10,608 nt of DNA from Thermoanaerobacterales bacterium (GCA_012839145.1 DUNY01000284.1:1-10608); one strand, 5' to 3'. Numbered from the stretch's first letter, positions 1-7,769 are shown. Notes: a model not told the origin generated them from the letters alone. Numbers and translations are program-made.

Positions 1-2
1 GT

Positions 3-191
3 TTAAAAGACAATCTACTGGTTATTTTAGGAGGAAACCATCTCACCAAGGAAGCATGTGAATATATAGGTGCTGATTATTATACAAATGATGCATCAAT
101 CGGAGTAAAATATTGCAAAAATTGGATAACAAGCAAATATCAAACAAGGAGTATAAACAATGGGATTACCAATTTATCTTCAAATTGTTGA
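3..191 (+). CDS. Corrinoid (B12-binding) protein, C-terminal fragment
   Basis: This is the last 62 codons of a gene that begins before the window; the frame is open from base 3 to a TGA at 189-191. The fragment contains VILGGNHLTKEACEYIGADY followed by YTNDASIGVKYCKNWI. This fits the end of the Rossmann-like cobalamin-binding domain of MtaC/MtbC-type corrinoid proteins, where a VxxGGxxxT strand-loop precedes an IGADGY(A)xDA segment and a last helix. Such proteins carry the methyl group between two methyltransferases in anaerobic C1 metabolism. The last 15 or so residues look like an unstructured tail. The gene overlaps the GntR regulator by 32 bp in another frame, so both are probably on one transcript. 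The cobalamin-binding DxHxxG motif would lie upstream and cannot be checked here; the specific substrate is unknown. Confidence 0.65.
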   Translation, partial: LKDNLLVILGGNHLTKEACEYIGADYYTNDASIGVKYCKNWITSKYQTRSINNGITNLSSNC

Positions 192-882
192 GGATATAAA
201 AGAAAAAATAAATACGGGGGAATTGAAACCCGGTGATGCTATATATTCTGAAAATGCTTTATGCAAGACTTACGGTGCAAGTCGCATGACGGTGAGAAAA
301 GGTTTGGCTATTTTAGCCGGAGAAGGCTATATTTATTCCATTCCGGGCAAAGGAAACTTTGTTCAAGAGCCTGACAGCAGCATATACACCCTTTATTATG
401 ATGAAATGAACAATCTTGTAAACAGTGTGGACAAGACCAAACTATTGGAAGTCAATATTATTAGGCCACCGTATAAATTGATGAACAGTTTACAGATAAC
501 TAAAAATAAAAAAGTTATAATGATTCGAAGACTGTTCTATACTGACGGAGAACCAGTAGCCTATGATGTGAAATATCTACCTTATTATAAAGGAATGCCC
601 ATTGTTGAAAAGGAAATACGATATGCCACATTTCCTGAGATGGTTTCCAAAAGCACATCACTTTTTGCAATAAAGAAGGAACTGGTCATCTCGGCCCAAA
701 TGCCGGATGAAGAAATTGGCAAACATTTAAATATATATAATGAACTACCATTAATAGTAGTAGAGCAAAAACTTTATGACATCGAAAAAAAACCTATGGG
801 ATTAGGGATAACCTACTTCAGAGCGGATTACTGCAAGCTGTATGCTGAAGCATCCTTTAGTGATAAAACAGCACAAGAATGA
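160..882 (+). CDS. GntR-family transcriptional regulator, HutC/UTRA type
   Basis: This is a 240-aa DNA-binding regulator. Residues 1-70 form the GntR winged helix: PIYLQIVEDIKEKI at the start, SENALCKTYGASRMTVRKGL as the helix-turn-helix, then the wing with GKGNFV. Residues about 85-232 match the UTRA ligand-binding fold, with the typical RRLFYTDGEPVAYDVKYLP strand pair and a YFRADYCKLY ending. The family senses small molecules, often sugars or amino-acid derivatives, and usually represses neighbouring genes. An AAGGAG site at 146-151, eight bases before the ATG, supports the start. That start lies inside the end of the corrinoid gene, so the likely target is the corrinoid/methyltransferase operon it belongs to. 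The effector cannot be read from the sequence. A terminator follows 35 bp after the stop codon, which makes this the last gene of its unit. Confidence 0.93.
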   Translation: MGLPIYLQIVEDIKEKINTGELKPGDAIYSENALCKTYGASRMTVRKGLAILAGEGYIYSIPGKGNFVQEPDSSIYTLYYDEMNNLVNSVDKTKLLEVNIIRPPYKLMNSLQITKNKKVIMIRRLFYTDGEPVAYDVKYLPYYKGMPIVEKEIRYATFPEMVSKSTSLFAIKKELVISAQMPDEEIGKHLNIYNELPLIVVEQKLYDIEKKPMGLGITYFRADYCKLYAEASFSDKTAQE

Positions 883-916
883 GGTCATAACTTTTTGTAC
901 AACCAAAGTATGTTCT

Positions 917-951
917 AAACCTTTGCAGCGATAAAAAGCAAAGGTTTTTTT
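917..951 (+). terminator. Intrinsic terminator after the GntR gene
   Basis: A 10-bp perfect stem pairs AAACCTTTGC (917-926) with GCAAAGGTTT (938-947) around an 11-base loop, and the right arm runs into a T tract ending at 951. It closes the corrinoid-GntR unit and separates it from the SLH gene. Because the left arm starts AAA and a short A-run follows at 955-960, weak activity in the other direction is possible. Confidence 0.88.
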
Positions 952-1026
952 ACGAAAAAAAGAGGACAACCCATTATATTTGTAGAATACTAAAAACATA
1001 CTATAGTTTCGACGGAGGGAGAATAT

Positions 1027-3096
1027 ATGAGGTGTAAAGGAACGAAAAAAATAACCATAGCATTATTGACAACACTGTTTTTTATAGCCTTCAGTGCAGC
1101 ACAGGTCATGGCTGCCGGTTTCACGGACATAACCCCGTCAAGGTATGATTGGGTCAGGCCATACATAGAGAAAATGAATTTGGCAGGGGTTGTAAAAGGC
1201 ATGACAGATACCACTTATGGCCCCGATGATTCAGTTACCAGGGAACAACTTATTGCTATGTTGGTTAGACTAATGGGATGGGAAAACCAAACAAGTGGTA
1301 AGACCTTGCCTTCAACTTTTCCGAAGGCCGGTTCGGTAATGCCTTGGGCAAGAGGGTATGTAGCCGTGGCTGTGGAAAAGGGTATAGTTTCAGGGAAAGA
1401 TTTTGAAGACTTTAGACCGGCGGATGCTGCAAAAAGATCTGAGGTAGCGGTTTTTGCAGTAAAGGCTGTCGGTCTCGGCTCAGAAGCTGAAAGCCGTAAA
1501 AATGTTAGTGTATCCCTGGGTTTTATTGATGGATATAATATTGAACCGGAGGACAGACCCTATATAGAAATAGCTGTTGAAAAGGGTATTATGAAAGGGT
1601 TTCCCGACAACAGTTTTAAGCCCAACGACAAGTTTACCCGAGCCCAAATGGCTACGGTGCTCCATAATCTGTCGAAACTTACGAGTGCCCATAATATCAT
1701 AAATGGCGTAGTACAGGATGTAGATAGCACATTACTGCCTTCTATTGATATAAAACTGGCTGACGGCAGTCAAAGGTTGTACACCGTTGAATTAAGCGAA
1801 ACTTTAATTTATAAAGAAGATGTGAACGGCAATCTAGCTAAGGCCGAACTAAAAGACATAAAGTATGGTGACTATGTTAACATAATTGCAAACAAAAATG
1901 AAGCTCAGTATGTTGATGTCGTATCTAAAACAGAGGTTCCTGTCATCAATGGTGATTCAGTGGAAGGGACCATAAAGGAAATAGATCTTATTCGAAGCCT
2001 ATTGACAATCAAGGCAAGTGACAACAAAGAAAAGGCTTACAACATAAAAAATCAAACCAAGGTCTATATTGATGGCAAAGCGGCTACCTTATATGAATTG
2101 ACAGTCGGCCAATCGGTGAAATTGGCAGTTTCCGGCACCGATGCGGAAAGAATCGATGCAAAAGGTGTAGACAAAGTGGTAAAAGGGATCATTCGAGCGG
2201 TCAATACATCTACGAATATTTTGACCATAGAAAATGAAGATAATGATAAATACGAGAGCTATACTATAGCATCTGGTGCCAGGGTATATCGGGGCGACAA
2301 ACTTTCCGATATTTATCAGCTGAGAATAGGAGACATGGCAACTGTCACCGTATCCGGCAGCAGAGTAGAAAAAATTGAAGCTGAAAGTGCTGCAAAAGAA
2401 GTTACAGGTATAATAATCGATATCAATTTTACGGCCAAAAATCCCGTAATCGCCATTGAAGATGACGACGGTGAGGAAAATGACTATGAACTGGATAAAA
2501 ACGTAACCATAAGAAAAAACAGCAAGCGTGCAGACGTCAGTGATCTTAAAAAAGGTGATGAGGTAACCCTTTCTTTGGAATACAATGTAGCAGTAAGTGT
2601 TGTTGCCAAGAGCGTAAAACGGGATATAAGTGGCAGCGTGAAGGCCATTACATTTTCCGATACAACCAGTGTTACCATCATAGATGATAAAGACAAAGAA
2701 CACACAATTAAAATAACCCGAGATACGGAAATAACCAAAGACAGAAAGCGAATAGAGGCAACGGATATTCGCACTGGCAACTACTTGGACATTGAAGTTG
2801 AAAACGATGAGGCCGTGAGTATCAAGGTCACCGCTCAGAAAGCCAAAGAGACCTTGCAAGGTAAGGTGGTCAATATAAACGACAAGTATGGGGTTATGAT
2901 AATAAGTGTAAAAAGGTATGATGGTACAAAAGAAGACCGGCAAATACACTACACCAGTGATACCCTAATACTCAAAAATAACAAGGATATCAGTATAAGA
3001 AGGATTGATGAGGGTAATGAGGTTTCAGTTATAGGCCAATACGAGGACGGTGTGTTTGTGGCAGAAACCATCAATGACATTACTATTTCTGACTAA
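1027..3096 (+). CDS. SLH-domain surface protein with tandem beta repeats
   Basis: This is a 689-aa exported cell-wall protein. Residues 1-30 form a signal peptide (positive MRCKGTKK, hydrophobic core, likely cut near VMA-A). Three S-layer homology domains follow at about 31-84, 97-150 and 163-216. Their core motifs are TREQ (71-74), KRSE (136-139) and TRAQ (204-207), variants of the usual TRAE. SLH domains bind pyruvylated secondary wall polymer. Residues 226-686 hold about six divergent repeats of 70-78 aa, beginning near 226, 312, 386, 459, 534 and 609. Each opens with a (V/T/K)GxIxxI-like strand and has a later L-x-x-G-D-x-V turn, e.g. LKKGDEVTLSL and IRTGNYLDIEV. They look like small beta barrels, perhaps DUF5666-like; I cannot name the family securely. 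GGAGGG at 1014-1019 supports the ATG. The protease gene follows after 27 bp, probably in the same operon. The role is likely structural or as a scaffold. Confidence 0.9.
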   Translation: MRCKGTKKITIALLTTLFFIAFSAAQVMAAGFTDITPSRYDWVRPYIEKMNLAGVVKGMTDTTYGPDDSVTREQLIAMLVRLMGWENQTSGKTLPSTFPKAGSVMPWARGYVAVAVEKGIVSGKDFEDFRPADAAKRSEVAVFAVKAVGLGSEAESRKNVSVSLGFIDGYNIEPEDRPYIEIAVEKGIMKGFPDNSFKPNDKFTRAQMATVLHNLSKLTSAHNIINGVVQDVDSTLLPSIDIKLADGSQRLYTVELSETLIYKEDVNGNLAKAELKDIKYGDYVNIIANKNEAQYVDVVSKTEVPVINGDSVEGTIKEIDLIRSLLTIKASDNKEKAYNIKNQTKVYIDGKAATLYELTVGQSVKLAVSGTDAERIDAKGVDKVVKGIIRAVNTSTNILTIENEDNDKYESYTIASGARVYRGDKLSDIYQLRIGDMATVTVSGSRVEKIEAESAAKEVTGIIIDINFTAKNPVIAIEDDDGEENDYELDKNVTIRKNSKRADVSDLKKGDEVTLSLEYNVAVSVVAKSVKRDISGSVKAITFSDTTSVTIIDDKDKEHTIKITRDTEITKDRKRIEATDIRTGNYLDIEVENDEAVSIKVTAQKAKETLQGKVVNINDKYGVMIISVKRYDGTKEDRQIHYTSDTLILKNNKDISIRRIDEGNEVSVIGQYEDGVFVAETINDITISD

Positions 3097-3114
3097 CCTT
3101 AGATATGCTAAGGA
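3097..3114 (+). promoter_or_regulatory. Hairpin covering the protease ribosome-binding site
   Basis: Directly after the SLH stop codon (3094-3096), CCTTAG (3097-3102) can pair perfectly with CTAAGG (3108-3113) across a five-base loop. The right arm contains most of the AAGGA ribosome site (3110-3114) for the ATG at 3124. A ribosome finishing the SLH gene would cover the left arm and free the site, so the hairpin could couple protease synthesis to SLH translation. The pairing is seen directly; the function is inferred. Without a T tract it is not a terminator. Confidence 0.5.
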
Positions 3115-3123
3115 CTGATAACA

Positions 3124-6100
3124 ATGAAAAAAAAGATATGTATTTTAACAATAATTTTCATACTGTTCTTCACAGGCCTGGCCCAAGGGCAAGGCCTTAA
3201 TTTTAACAATGAACTAAACCGCCCCAAGTCCCTCGCCTCTATGGGCGGCGGGGATCAAAGAGCGGCTAAGTCCAGTATAGACTCGATTAACATTGAGAGG
3301 GGGCAAAATTCCCTTCTCAATGAAGTCTCGTTCAATGTAAATGCAAGCATGAGTGAAGCCTTGAAATCCATTAATGTGGATACATTTCGAAAGCAATACG
3401 GAGCTGACGGCACCGGAGTTAAAATAGCCGTAATTGATACTGGCATTGATGTGAGCCATCCTGACCTGCAAAAAACTCCCCAGGGGAAGGTAAAGGTTAT
3501 CGATTACATTGACTTTACCGATGAAGGGTATGTTAATACCAAAATCACCGCTGTGCCTGAGAAAAGCTCCGTAGTTATCGAAGGACAAAGATACAATGCT
3601 ACAGGTATTCGCACAAGGTGCGGAGCCTTCCATTTGGGAATTTTTGGGGAGAGTCAACTGGACAAAAACAGCCCTGTAGGACAGGATGTTAATCGCAATG
3701 GAACAAATGACGATGTTTTCGGCGTTTTAGTAACCGATTCGGTTTTATCTGGAATTTATGATACAGTGTACGTAGATACCAACCAAAACTTTGACTTTTC
3801 CGATGAAAAACCGCTGAAGATATACTCGAGAAATCATGAATGGGCAGCCTTCGGCAAAGATAACCCTGCAGCTGAATATGTTGAAGAGTCTAGCTTTGTG
3901 GTTTCATGTATTGATATAGACGGCAGCTTTGTAAAATTGAGTTTTGACGGAAACGGTCATGGTACCCATGTAGCCGGTACAATTGGAGCCAACGGTAAGC
4001 TCTCGGGAACAGCTCCGGGAGCCCAGATAATCGCCATAAAGGCTATGGGGTCCTCCGGAGAAGGTAATTGGGAGGATATATTCAAAGCCATTGATTACGC
4101 AGGAAAACAGGGAGCTAACATTATAAATGTCAGCATTGGCAACCTTGTTTCATCCAATGAAGGACACAGGGCCCAGCTCAGGCTTTTGAAAAACATATCT
4201 CTTGAAAGCAATGCGCTGATAGTTATTGCTGCGGGAAACAGCGGGCCGGGCTTGGCTACGGCCTATGATATCGAAGGTAATGAAAACATTATCACTGTCG
4301 GGGCTTATATGTCTCCCAAGCTTTGGGACATGAACTACAATGTAAACATTCCCTATGAAACTCTTTGGTATTATACCGGCGTTGGGCACGGGCCCTCCAG
4401 ACCTACGGTGGTAGCGCCGTCAAGTGTAATCTCAGCAACTTGCCGCTGGGACAGCGGCGGTTATTTTTTGATGGATGGGACTAGCATGGCATCACCCTTT
4501 GTTTCCGGAAGTTGTGCACTGCTCCTCGAACAAGCAAAAAAAGAAAATCTTTCTGTATCAGCCCGGAGTTTAAAAAGGTCCTTAGGAGCCGGAGCTCGAA
4601 AAATCGAAGGTTACCTTGATATCGAACAAGGGAGCGGTCTTTTGGATGTTTTAAAGAGCTGGAAAATTTTAAAGCATTCGGGGAAGGATTTATTACAACC
4701 CTCGAAGATAGCGGTTAGCCTGCAGGATGAAGAGGGGTCCGTTGAAGGCATTACTTTCAGAGAACAATTAAAAGCTCAGATTAAACTCCTACTTACAAAT
4801 ATGTCTGGTTCTCCACAGGTGATTAAGCTTGAATCCGATCAAGAATGGTTAAGCATGGAAGACAATATAAATGAACTTGTAATCTCTCAAGATAAACCTC
4901 AAAATATAATGCTTTCATATAAATTCCCTCAACGGCCGGGATTTTATACCGCTCGAACAGTAGGATACACCATAGGAAGTCAAAGACCGGTTGTGGATTT
5001 TATGACAACTGCGGTTGTGCCTTATGACCTTGGGAAAACCGGCAGCATATCTATAAATGGTGAACTTTTGCCATCACGGTGGGAACGTCATTTTTTCAAG
5101 ACGGTGCCAGGGATGTCACAGCTTGATATTACCTTTTCGGTCCTTGAGAAAGATAAATCCAGAGGCAGGGCCTTGATTTTCATTTATGACCCTGAAGGCC
5201 GAAAAGTGTATGAAGATATAGTGGGATCGGACTATATTTTACCAAAAAGAAGCAGCAGTTTTAGCACACCTAAACCCAAACCCGGCATTTGGGAGGTGGT
5301 AGTGGCTTCAGATTATAATCTATCGGATTTCGGTGCGGATACAACTATTTATAAAATGACCGCCCAAGCCTTGGGAGTTTTTACGGATGTAAAGGAGCTG
5401 GCCTTTTCCGCGAAAAAAGGCGAAGGGTATATTTCCCGGGAAATTATGTTAAAAAATGGCAACAAACCCTTTAACGGACGCCTTGAAGGTATGGGTCTAG
5501 CTGAGAAAAATGAGTGCATCTCCTTTACAAAGGTACAGGTAAAAGACGGCGAGTTTTCAAAAGGACTGGTAATACAGGTGCCTAAAAACACAATGAGTTT
5601 AAAAATTGATTTAATCCCTCCAAATAACTGTGAGGGGGATGTGGATTTATATGTATATAGAAAGAATCCTGCTACTGAGCTATATGAAGAAACTGCGCAT
5701 TCCACAAAAATTGATGTACTACAAGAAAGTGTATACCTTACAAGACCTGAACCGGGAGAATATGCCGTATATATAGACGGATTCTCAATACCGGACGGTG
5801 TTGCTCAGTTTCAAGTAAAGACTCAAGTTTTAAGAGATAAAATGGACGTATACATACAGGATGTTTACGGAGAATTAGAACCGGGTAAGCAATGGAAGAC
5901 ACGAATGTACGTCAATGTCCCCTCAATTGGATCTGAGTTTACAGGATATATTGCCATTAAAAACGAGCTGAATGAAGAAATCTCACAAATACCCCTTGAA
6001 CTAGTAGTAGGAAAAAAACCGTTGACGGTGGAAATACTTCCTGACGGTACTGTTGCTGTAAGGGAAAAAGACACAAACAATCCAGTTAACACCAATATCC

Positions 6101-6222
6101 TTGTAAATGGTATCCAATACCCAGTTGTAGGAGGAAAAACTCTTATTCCTGTTGAAACTGTTATAGAATCTATAGAAATTCACGATGACCGATATGCCCC
6201 CTTTTTATTGAGAAAAACATAA
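3124..6222 (+). CDS. Secreted subtilisin-family (S8) serine protease
   Basis: This is a 1032-aa exported endopeptidase. Residues 1-23 are a signal peptide (MKKK plus hydrophobic core); 24-90 may be a propeptide or linker. The S8 domain spans about 95-515 with the complete triad: Asp105 (IAVIDTGID), His279 (GNGHGTHVAGT) and Ser454 (DGTSMASP), plus oxyanion Asn372 (AAGNSGPG). Asp and His are 174 residues apart, against 32 in subtilisin. The insert carries two acidic loops, DVNRNGTNDD (188-197) and DTNQNFDFSDE (218-228), that look like calcium sites, an arrangement recalling pyrolysin-like and TPP II-like S8 enzymes. Residues 530-1032 are beta-rich, including two regions like bacterial pre-peptidase C-terminal domains (about 636-750 and 810-903). 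There is no LPXTG, SLH or C-terminal membrane segment, so the enzyme is released or held by partners. It follows the SLH gene closely and probably acts in the S-layer or wall zone. Substrate unknown. Confidence 0.92.
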   Translation: MKKKICILTIIFILFFTGLAQGQGLNFNNELNRPKSLASMGGGDQRAAKSSIDSINIERGQNSLLNEVSFNVNASMSEALKSINVDTFRKQYGADGTGVKIAVIDTGIDVSHPDLQKTPQGKVKVIDYIDFTDEGYVNTKITAVPEKSSVVIEGQRYNATGIRTRCGAFHLGIFGESQLDKNSPVGQDVNRNGTNDDVFGVLVTDSVLSGIYDTVYVDTNQNFDFSDEKPLKIYSRNHEWAAFGKDNPAAEYVEESSFVVSCIDIDGSFVKLSFDGNGHGTHVAGTIGANGKLSGTAPGAQIIAIKAMGSSGEGNWEDIFKAIDYAGKQGANIINVSIGNLVSSNEGHRAQLRLLKNISLESNALIVIAAGNSGPGLATAYDIEGNENIITVGAYMSPKLWDMNYNVNIPYETLWYYTGVGHGPSRPTVVAPSSVISATCRWDSGGYFLMDGTSMASPFVSGSCALLLEQAKKENLSVSARSLKRSLGAGARKIEGYLDIEQGSGLLDVLKSWKILKHSGKDLLQPSKIAVSLQDEEGSVEGITFREQLKAQIKLLLTNMSGSPQVIKLESDQEWLSMEDNINELVISQDKPQNIMLSYKFPQRPGFYTARTVGYTIGSQRPVVDFMTTAVVPYDLGKTGSISINGELLPSRWERHFFKTVPGMSQLDITFSVLEKDKSRGRALIFIYDPEGRKVYEDIVGSDYILPKRSSSFSTPKPKPGIWEVVVASDYNLSDFGADTTIYKMTAQALGVFTDVKELAFSAKKGEGYISREIMLKNGNKPFNGRLEGMGLAEKNECISFTKVQVKDGEFSKGLVIQVPKNTMSLKIDLIPPNNCEGDVDLYVYRKNPATELYEETAHSTKIDVLQESVYLTRPEPGEYAVYIDGFSIPDGVAQFQVKTQVLRDKMDVYIQDVYGELEPGKQWKTRMYVNVPSIGSEFTGYIAIKNELNEEISQIPLELVVGKKPLTVEILPDGTVAVREKDTNNPVNTNILVNGIQYPVVGGKTLIPVETVIESIEIHDDRYAPFLLRKT

Positions 6223-6336
6223 TAAAAGCCTAAAATTGAGCAATTATATAAAAAGAAGGACAATCTCAACTAATATAGAATATACATTATTAAGACTATT
6301 GCAAATTTCTGCTAAGACGGAATAAAGGAGTTAAAA

Positions 6337-6414
6337 ATGCTTAAGTTCATTAATTTTAAAGTCAGCATCTTTTTTTGGGCAGGGGAAATCCTATGCAAAA
6401 TAATAAAGTGCTAA
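6337..6414 (+). CDS. Possible 25-codon leader peptide before the receiver gene
   Basis: A short frame of 25 codons starts at ATG 6337 with a very good ribosome site, AAAGGAG (6324-6330), six bases upstream. It reads MLKFINFKVSIFFWAGEILC and ends KIIKC before a TAA at 6412-6414. It runs 22 bp into the receiver gene in another frame, so its translation would pass over the receiver's own ribosome site (6381-6386) and start. The peptide is hydrophobic with a basic edge but too short to assign. It may be a translated leader that couples or tunes receiver expression, or a chance frame behind a strong purine run. No homologue is recognised. Confidence 0.35.
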   Translation: MLKFINFKVSIFFWAGEILCKIIKC

Positions 6415-6824
6415 TTGTTGATGACCAGTATTGGATTAAAATAATGCTGAAGGAAGTATTGACAAACTCAGGTTTCACCGCTTTTGTCGCCTCAAATCAC
6501 GTGGAAGCCCTTGAAATAGCCAAAAACGAACAACCTGATATAGTTGTACTGGATGTAAACCTGCCTGGTATTGACGGCCTTAGCCTTTTATCAAGCCTAA
6601 AAAAGGTTAAACCCAGTATAAGAGCGGTGTTTATTTCCGCTTCTTCGGATACAGACTATGTTAGTAGGGCTATGACTGAGGGCGCTCTTGGGTTTTTCTT
6701 TAAACCCTTTGATATATTTGAATTCACAACCTTCTTAGTTAAAATATCAACATCAGGAATGGCTTCGAGAGGAGAAGGTAAATGGGAGATGGACGGTGGC
6801 CCACCAGCGCAAAAAACATCGTGA
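6393..6824 (+). CDS. Single-domain response regulator (CheY/Spo0F-like receiver)
   Basis: This is a 143-aa phosphoacceptor protein with only a receiver domain. The acidic pair is Asp10-Asp11 (VLIVDDQ), the phosphorylated residue Asp54 (IVVLDVNLPGIDGLSLL), the switch Ser82 (FISAS) and the conserved Lys104-Pro105 (FFFKPFD). There is no DNA-binding output. Residues 120-143 are a Gly/Ser-rich tail that looks disordered. I chose ATG 6393, preceded by AGGGGA at 6381-6386; a TTG six codons earlier (6375) is in frame but lacks a ribosome site at the right distance. The gene overlaps the histidine kinase gene by 43 bp, so the two are almost surely co-translated partners. Stand-alone receivers commonly relay phosphate (as Spo0F does) or act by protein contact; which applies here is inference. 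Confidence 0.9.
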   Translation: MQNNKVLIVDDQYWIKIMLKEVLTNSGFTAFVASNHVEALEIAKNEQPDIVVLDVNLPGIDGLSLLSSLKKVKPSIRAVFISASSDTDYVSRAMTEGALGFFFKPFDIFEFTTFLVKISTSGMASRGEGKWEMDGGPPAQKTS

Positions 6825-7744
6825 GGTCAATTAAGCATTATTATGATTATTTAATAAAAAACACTTATACCATTGAGCGAGATTCTCCTTTATACGTAAA
6901 AGAAGGCAGTCATCGTATTCTGATTGATTATCAGGATAAAGAGAAAGATAACCATATTCATGCATTTGATGTGAACTTTTCAGTTATTGAAGATTCAAAA
7001 GGATTGTTAGGCTGTCTTGTCACATATGAAGATGTAATTGAATTGGAGGAAATGCGTAACAAAAAAGCCCAATATGAAAGCCTATTAGCCGAAAAGGAGC
7101 TGGCGGCCAGTTATGTTCACGAGATAAAAAATCCAATATTCTCCATCAGGGGTTTTTTACAGATATTACAGCAAAGCTTCAATGAAGATGATAAAAGAAA
7201 AGAATATACTGATATAATAATAAATGAATTGGATCGGATGAACAACCTGCTTAATGAGTTTTTATCCAAATATCGAGAACATACTTCAACTAAGGTTCAA
7301 AACGACAAGGGTGTATCAATCAAACTGGCTATAGAAGAAATAATCGCTTTTTTTCAATATAGTTTGGAACTTAAGGGTATAAATTATAAACTGGATCTTG
7401 ATGATGAACTTTTTGTATCAATTGACAGAGATCAGTTGATGCAAATTTTCATCAATCTTATCCAAAACTCCATTGAAGCCATGAAAGAAGGCGGACATTT
7501 AACCATAAAAGCATATGGAAAAGATGACAGAATATACATAGAAATAAAAGACGAAGGAGTAGGAATAAAACAAGATCAAGTGGACAAAATCTTCAAGCCC
7601 TTTTTCAGCACCAAAGAAAAAGGGACAGGCTTGGGCTTATATATTACCAAGAGAATTGTAGACAACTACGGTGGGAGTATGTCTTTGAAGTCCACAGAAG
7701 GAAAAGGGACTACGTGTTATCTGGAGTTTCCCATGAAAAGTTAA
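6782..7744 (+). CDS. Soluble sensor histidine kinase, KinB/KinE-like catalytic core
   Basis: This is a 320-aa autokinase without membrane segments. Residues about 30-90 look like the second half of a PAS fold, ending in the PAC-like LGCLVTYEDVIELEEM. A short coiled coil (about 87-108) leads to the HisKA domain with phosphorylated His113 (ASYVHEIKNPIFSIRGFLQI). The ATPase domain has the N box (NLIQNS, Asn225 and Asn229), G1 (DEGVG, 257-261), F box (FKPFF) and G2 (GTGLGL, 281-286). The HEIKNPxxSIRGFLQ motif is typical of Bacillus sporulation kinases and relatives. The ATG at 6782 has AGGAG at 6770-6774 and is preceded directly by an in-frame TAA, so the frame cannot begin earlier. A GTG at 6821 overlaps the receiver stop as GTGA but has no ribosome site. 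It likely phosphorylates the adjacent receiver; a role in sporulation is possible, not shown. Confidence 0.93.
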   Translation: MGDGRWPTSAKNIVRSIKHYYDYLIKNTYTIERDSPLYVKEGSHRILIDYQDKEKDNHIHAFDVNFSVIEDSKGLLGCLVTYEDVIELEEMRNKKAQYESLLAEKELAASYVHEIKNPIFSIRGFLQILQQSFNEDDKRKEYTDIIINELDRMNNLLNEFLSKYREHTSTKVQNDKGVSIKLAIEEIIAFFQYSLELKGINYKLDLDDELFVSIDRDQLMQIFINLIQNSIEAMKEGGHLTIKAYGKDDRIYIEIKDEGVGIKQDQVDKIFKPFFSTKEKGTGLGLYITKRIVDNYGGSMSLKSTEGKGTTCYLEFPMKS

Positions 7745-7769
7745 TTAAGTAAAAAAATTGGTGGTGTCA

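Noticed and set aside
980..1007. Promoter-like TTGTAG, 16 bp, TATAGT before the SLH gene
   Set aside because: Transcription from it would start at about 1014, inside the GGAGGG ribosome site, leaving no usable leader. The SLH promoter was not found with confidence.
2089..2949. Long minus-strand open frame of 286 codons opposite the SLH gene
   Set aside because: It is rich in Phe, Tyr, Ile and Cys with no domain, lies wholly inside a convincing plus-strand gene, and reflects that gene's codon pattern on the other strand.
6236..6264. Weak promoter-like TTGAGC, 17 bp, GACAAT before the signalling genes
   Set aside because: Each box matches consensus at only four of six positions in an AT-rich gap where such matches are common; not strong enough to list.
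6236..6270. TTGAG/CTCAA inverted repeat after the protease gene as a terminator
   Set aside because: Only five base pairs across a loop of more than 20 bases and no T tract; no convincing terminator was seen after the protease gene.
6821..6823. GTG as the kinase start, overlapping the receiver stop as GTGA
   Set aside because: It has no ribosome site, whereas the ATG at 6782 has AGGAG at ideal spacing.
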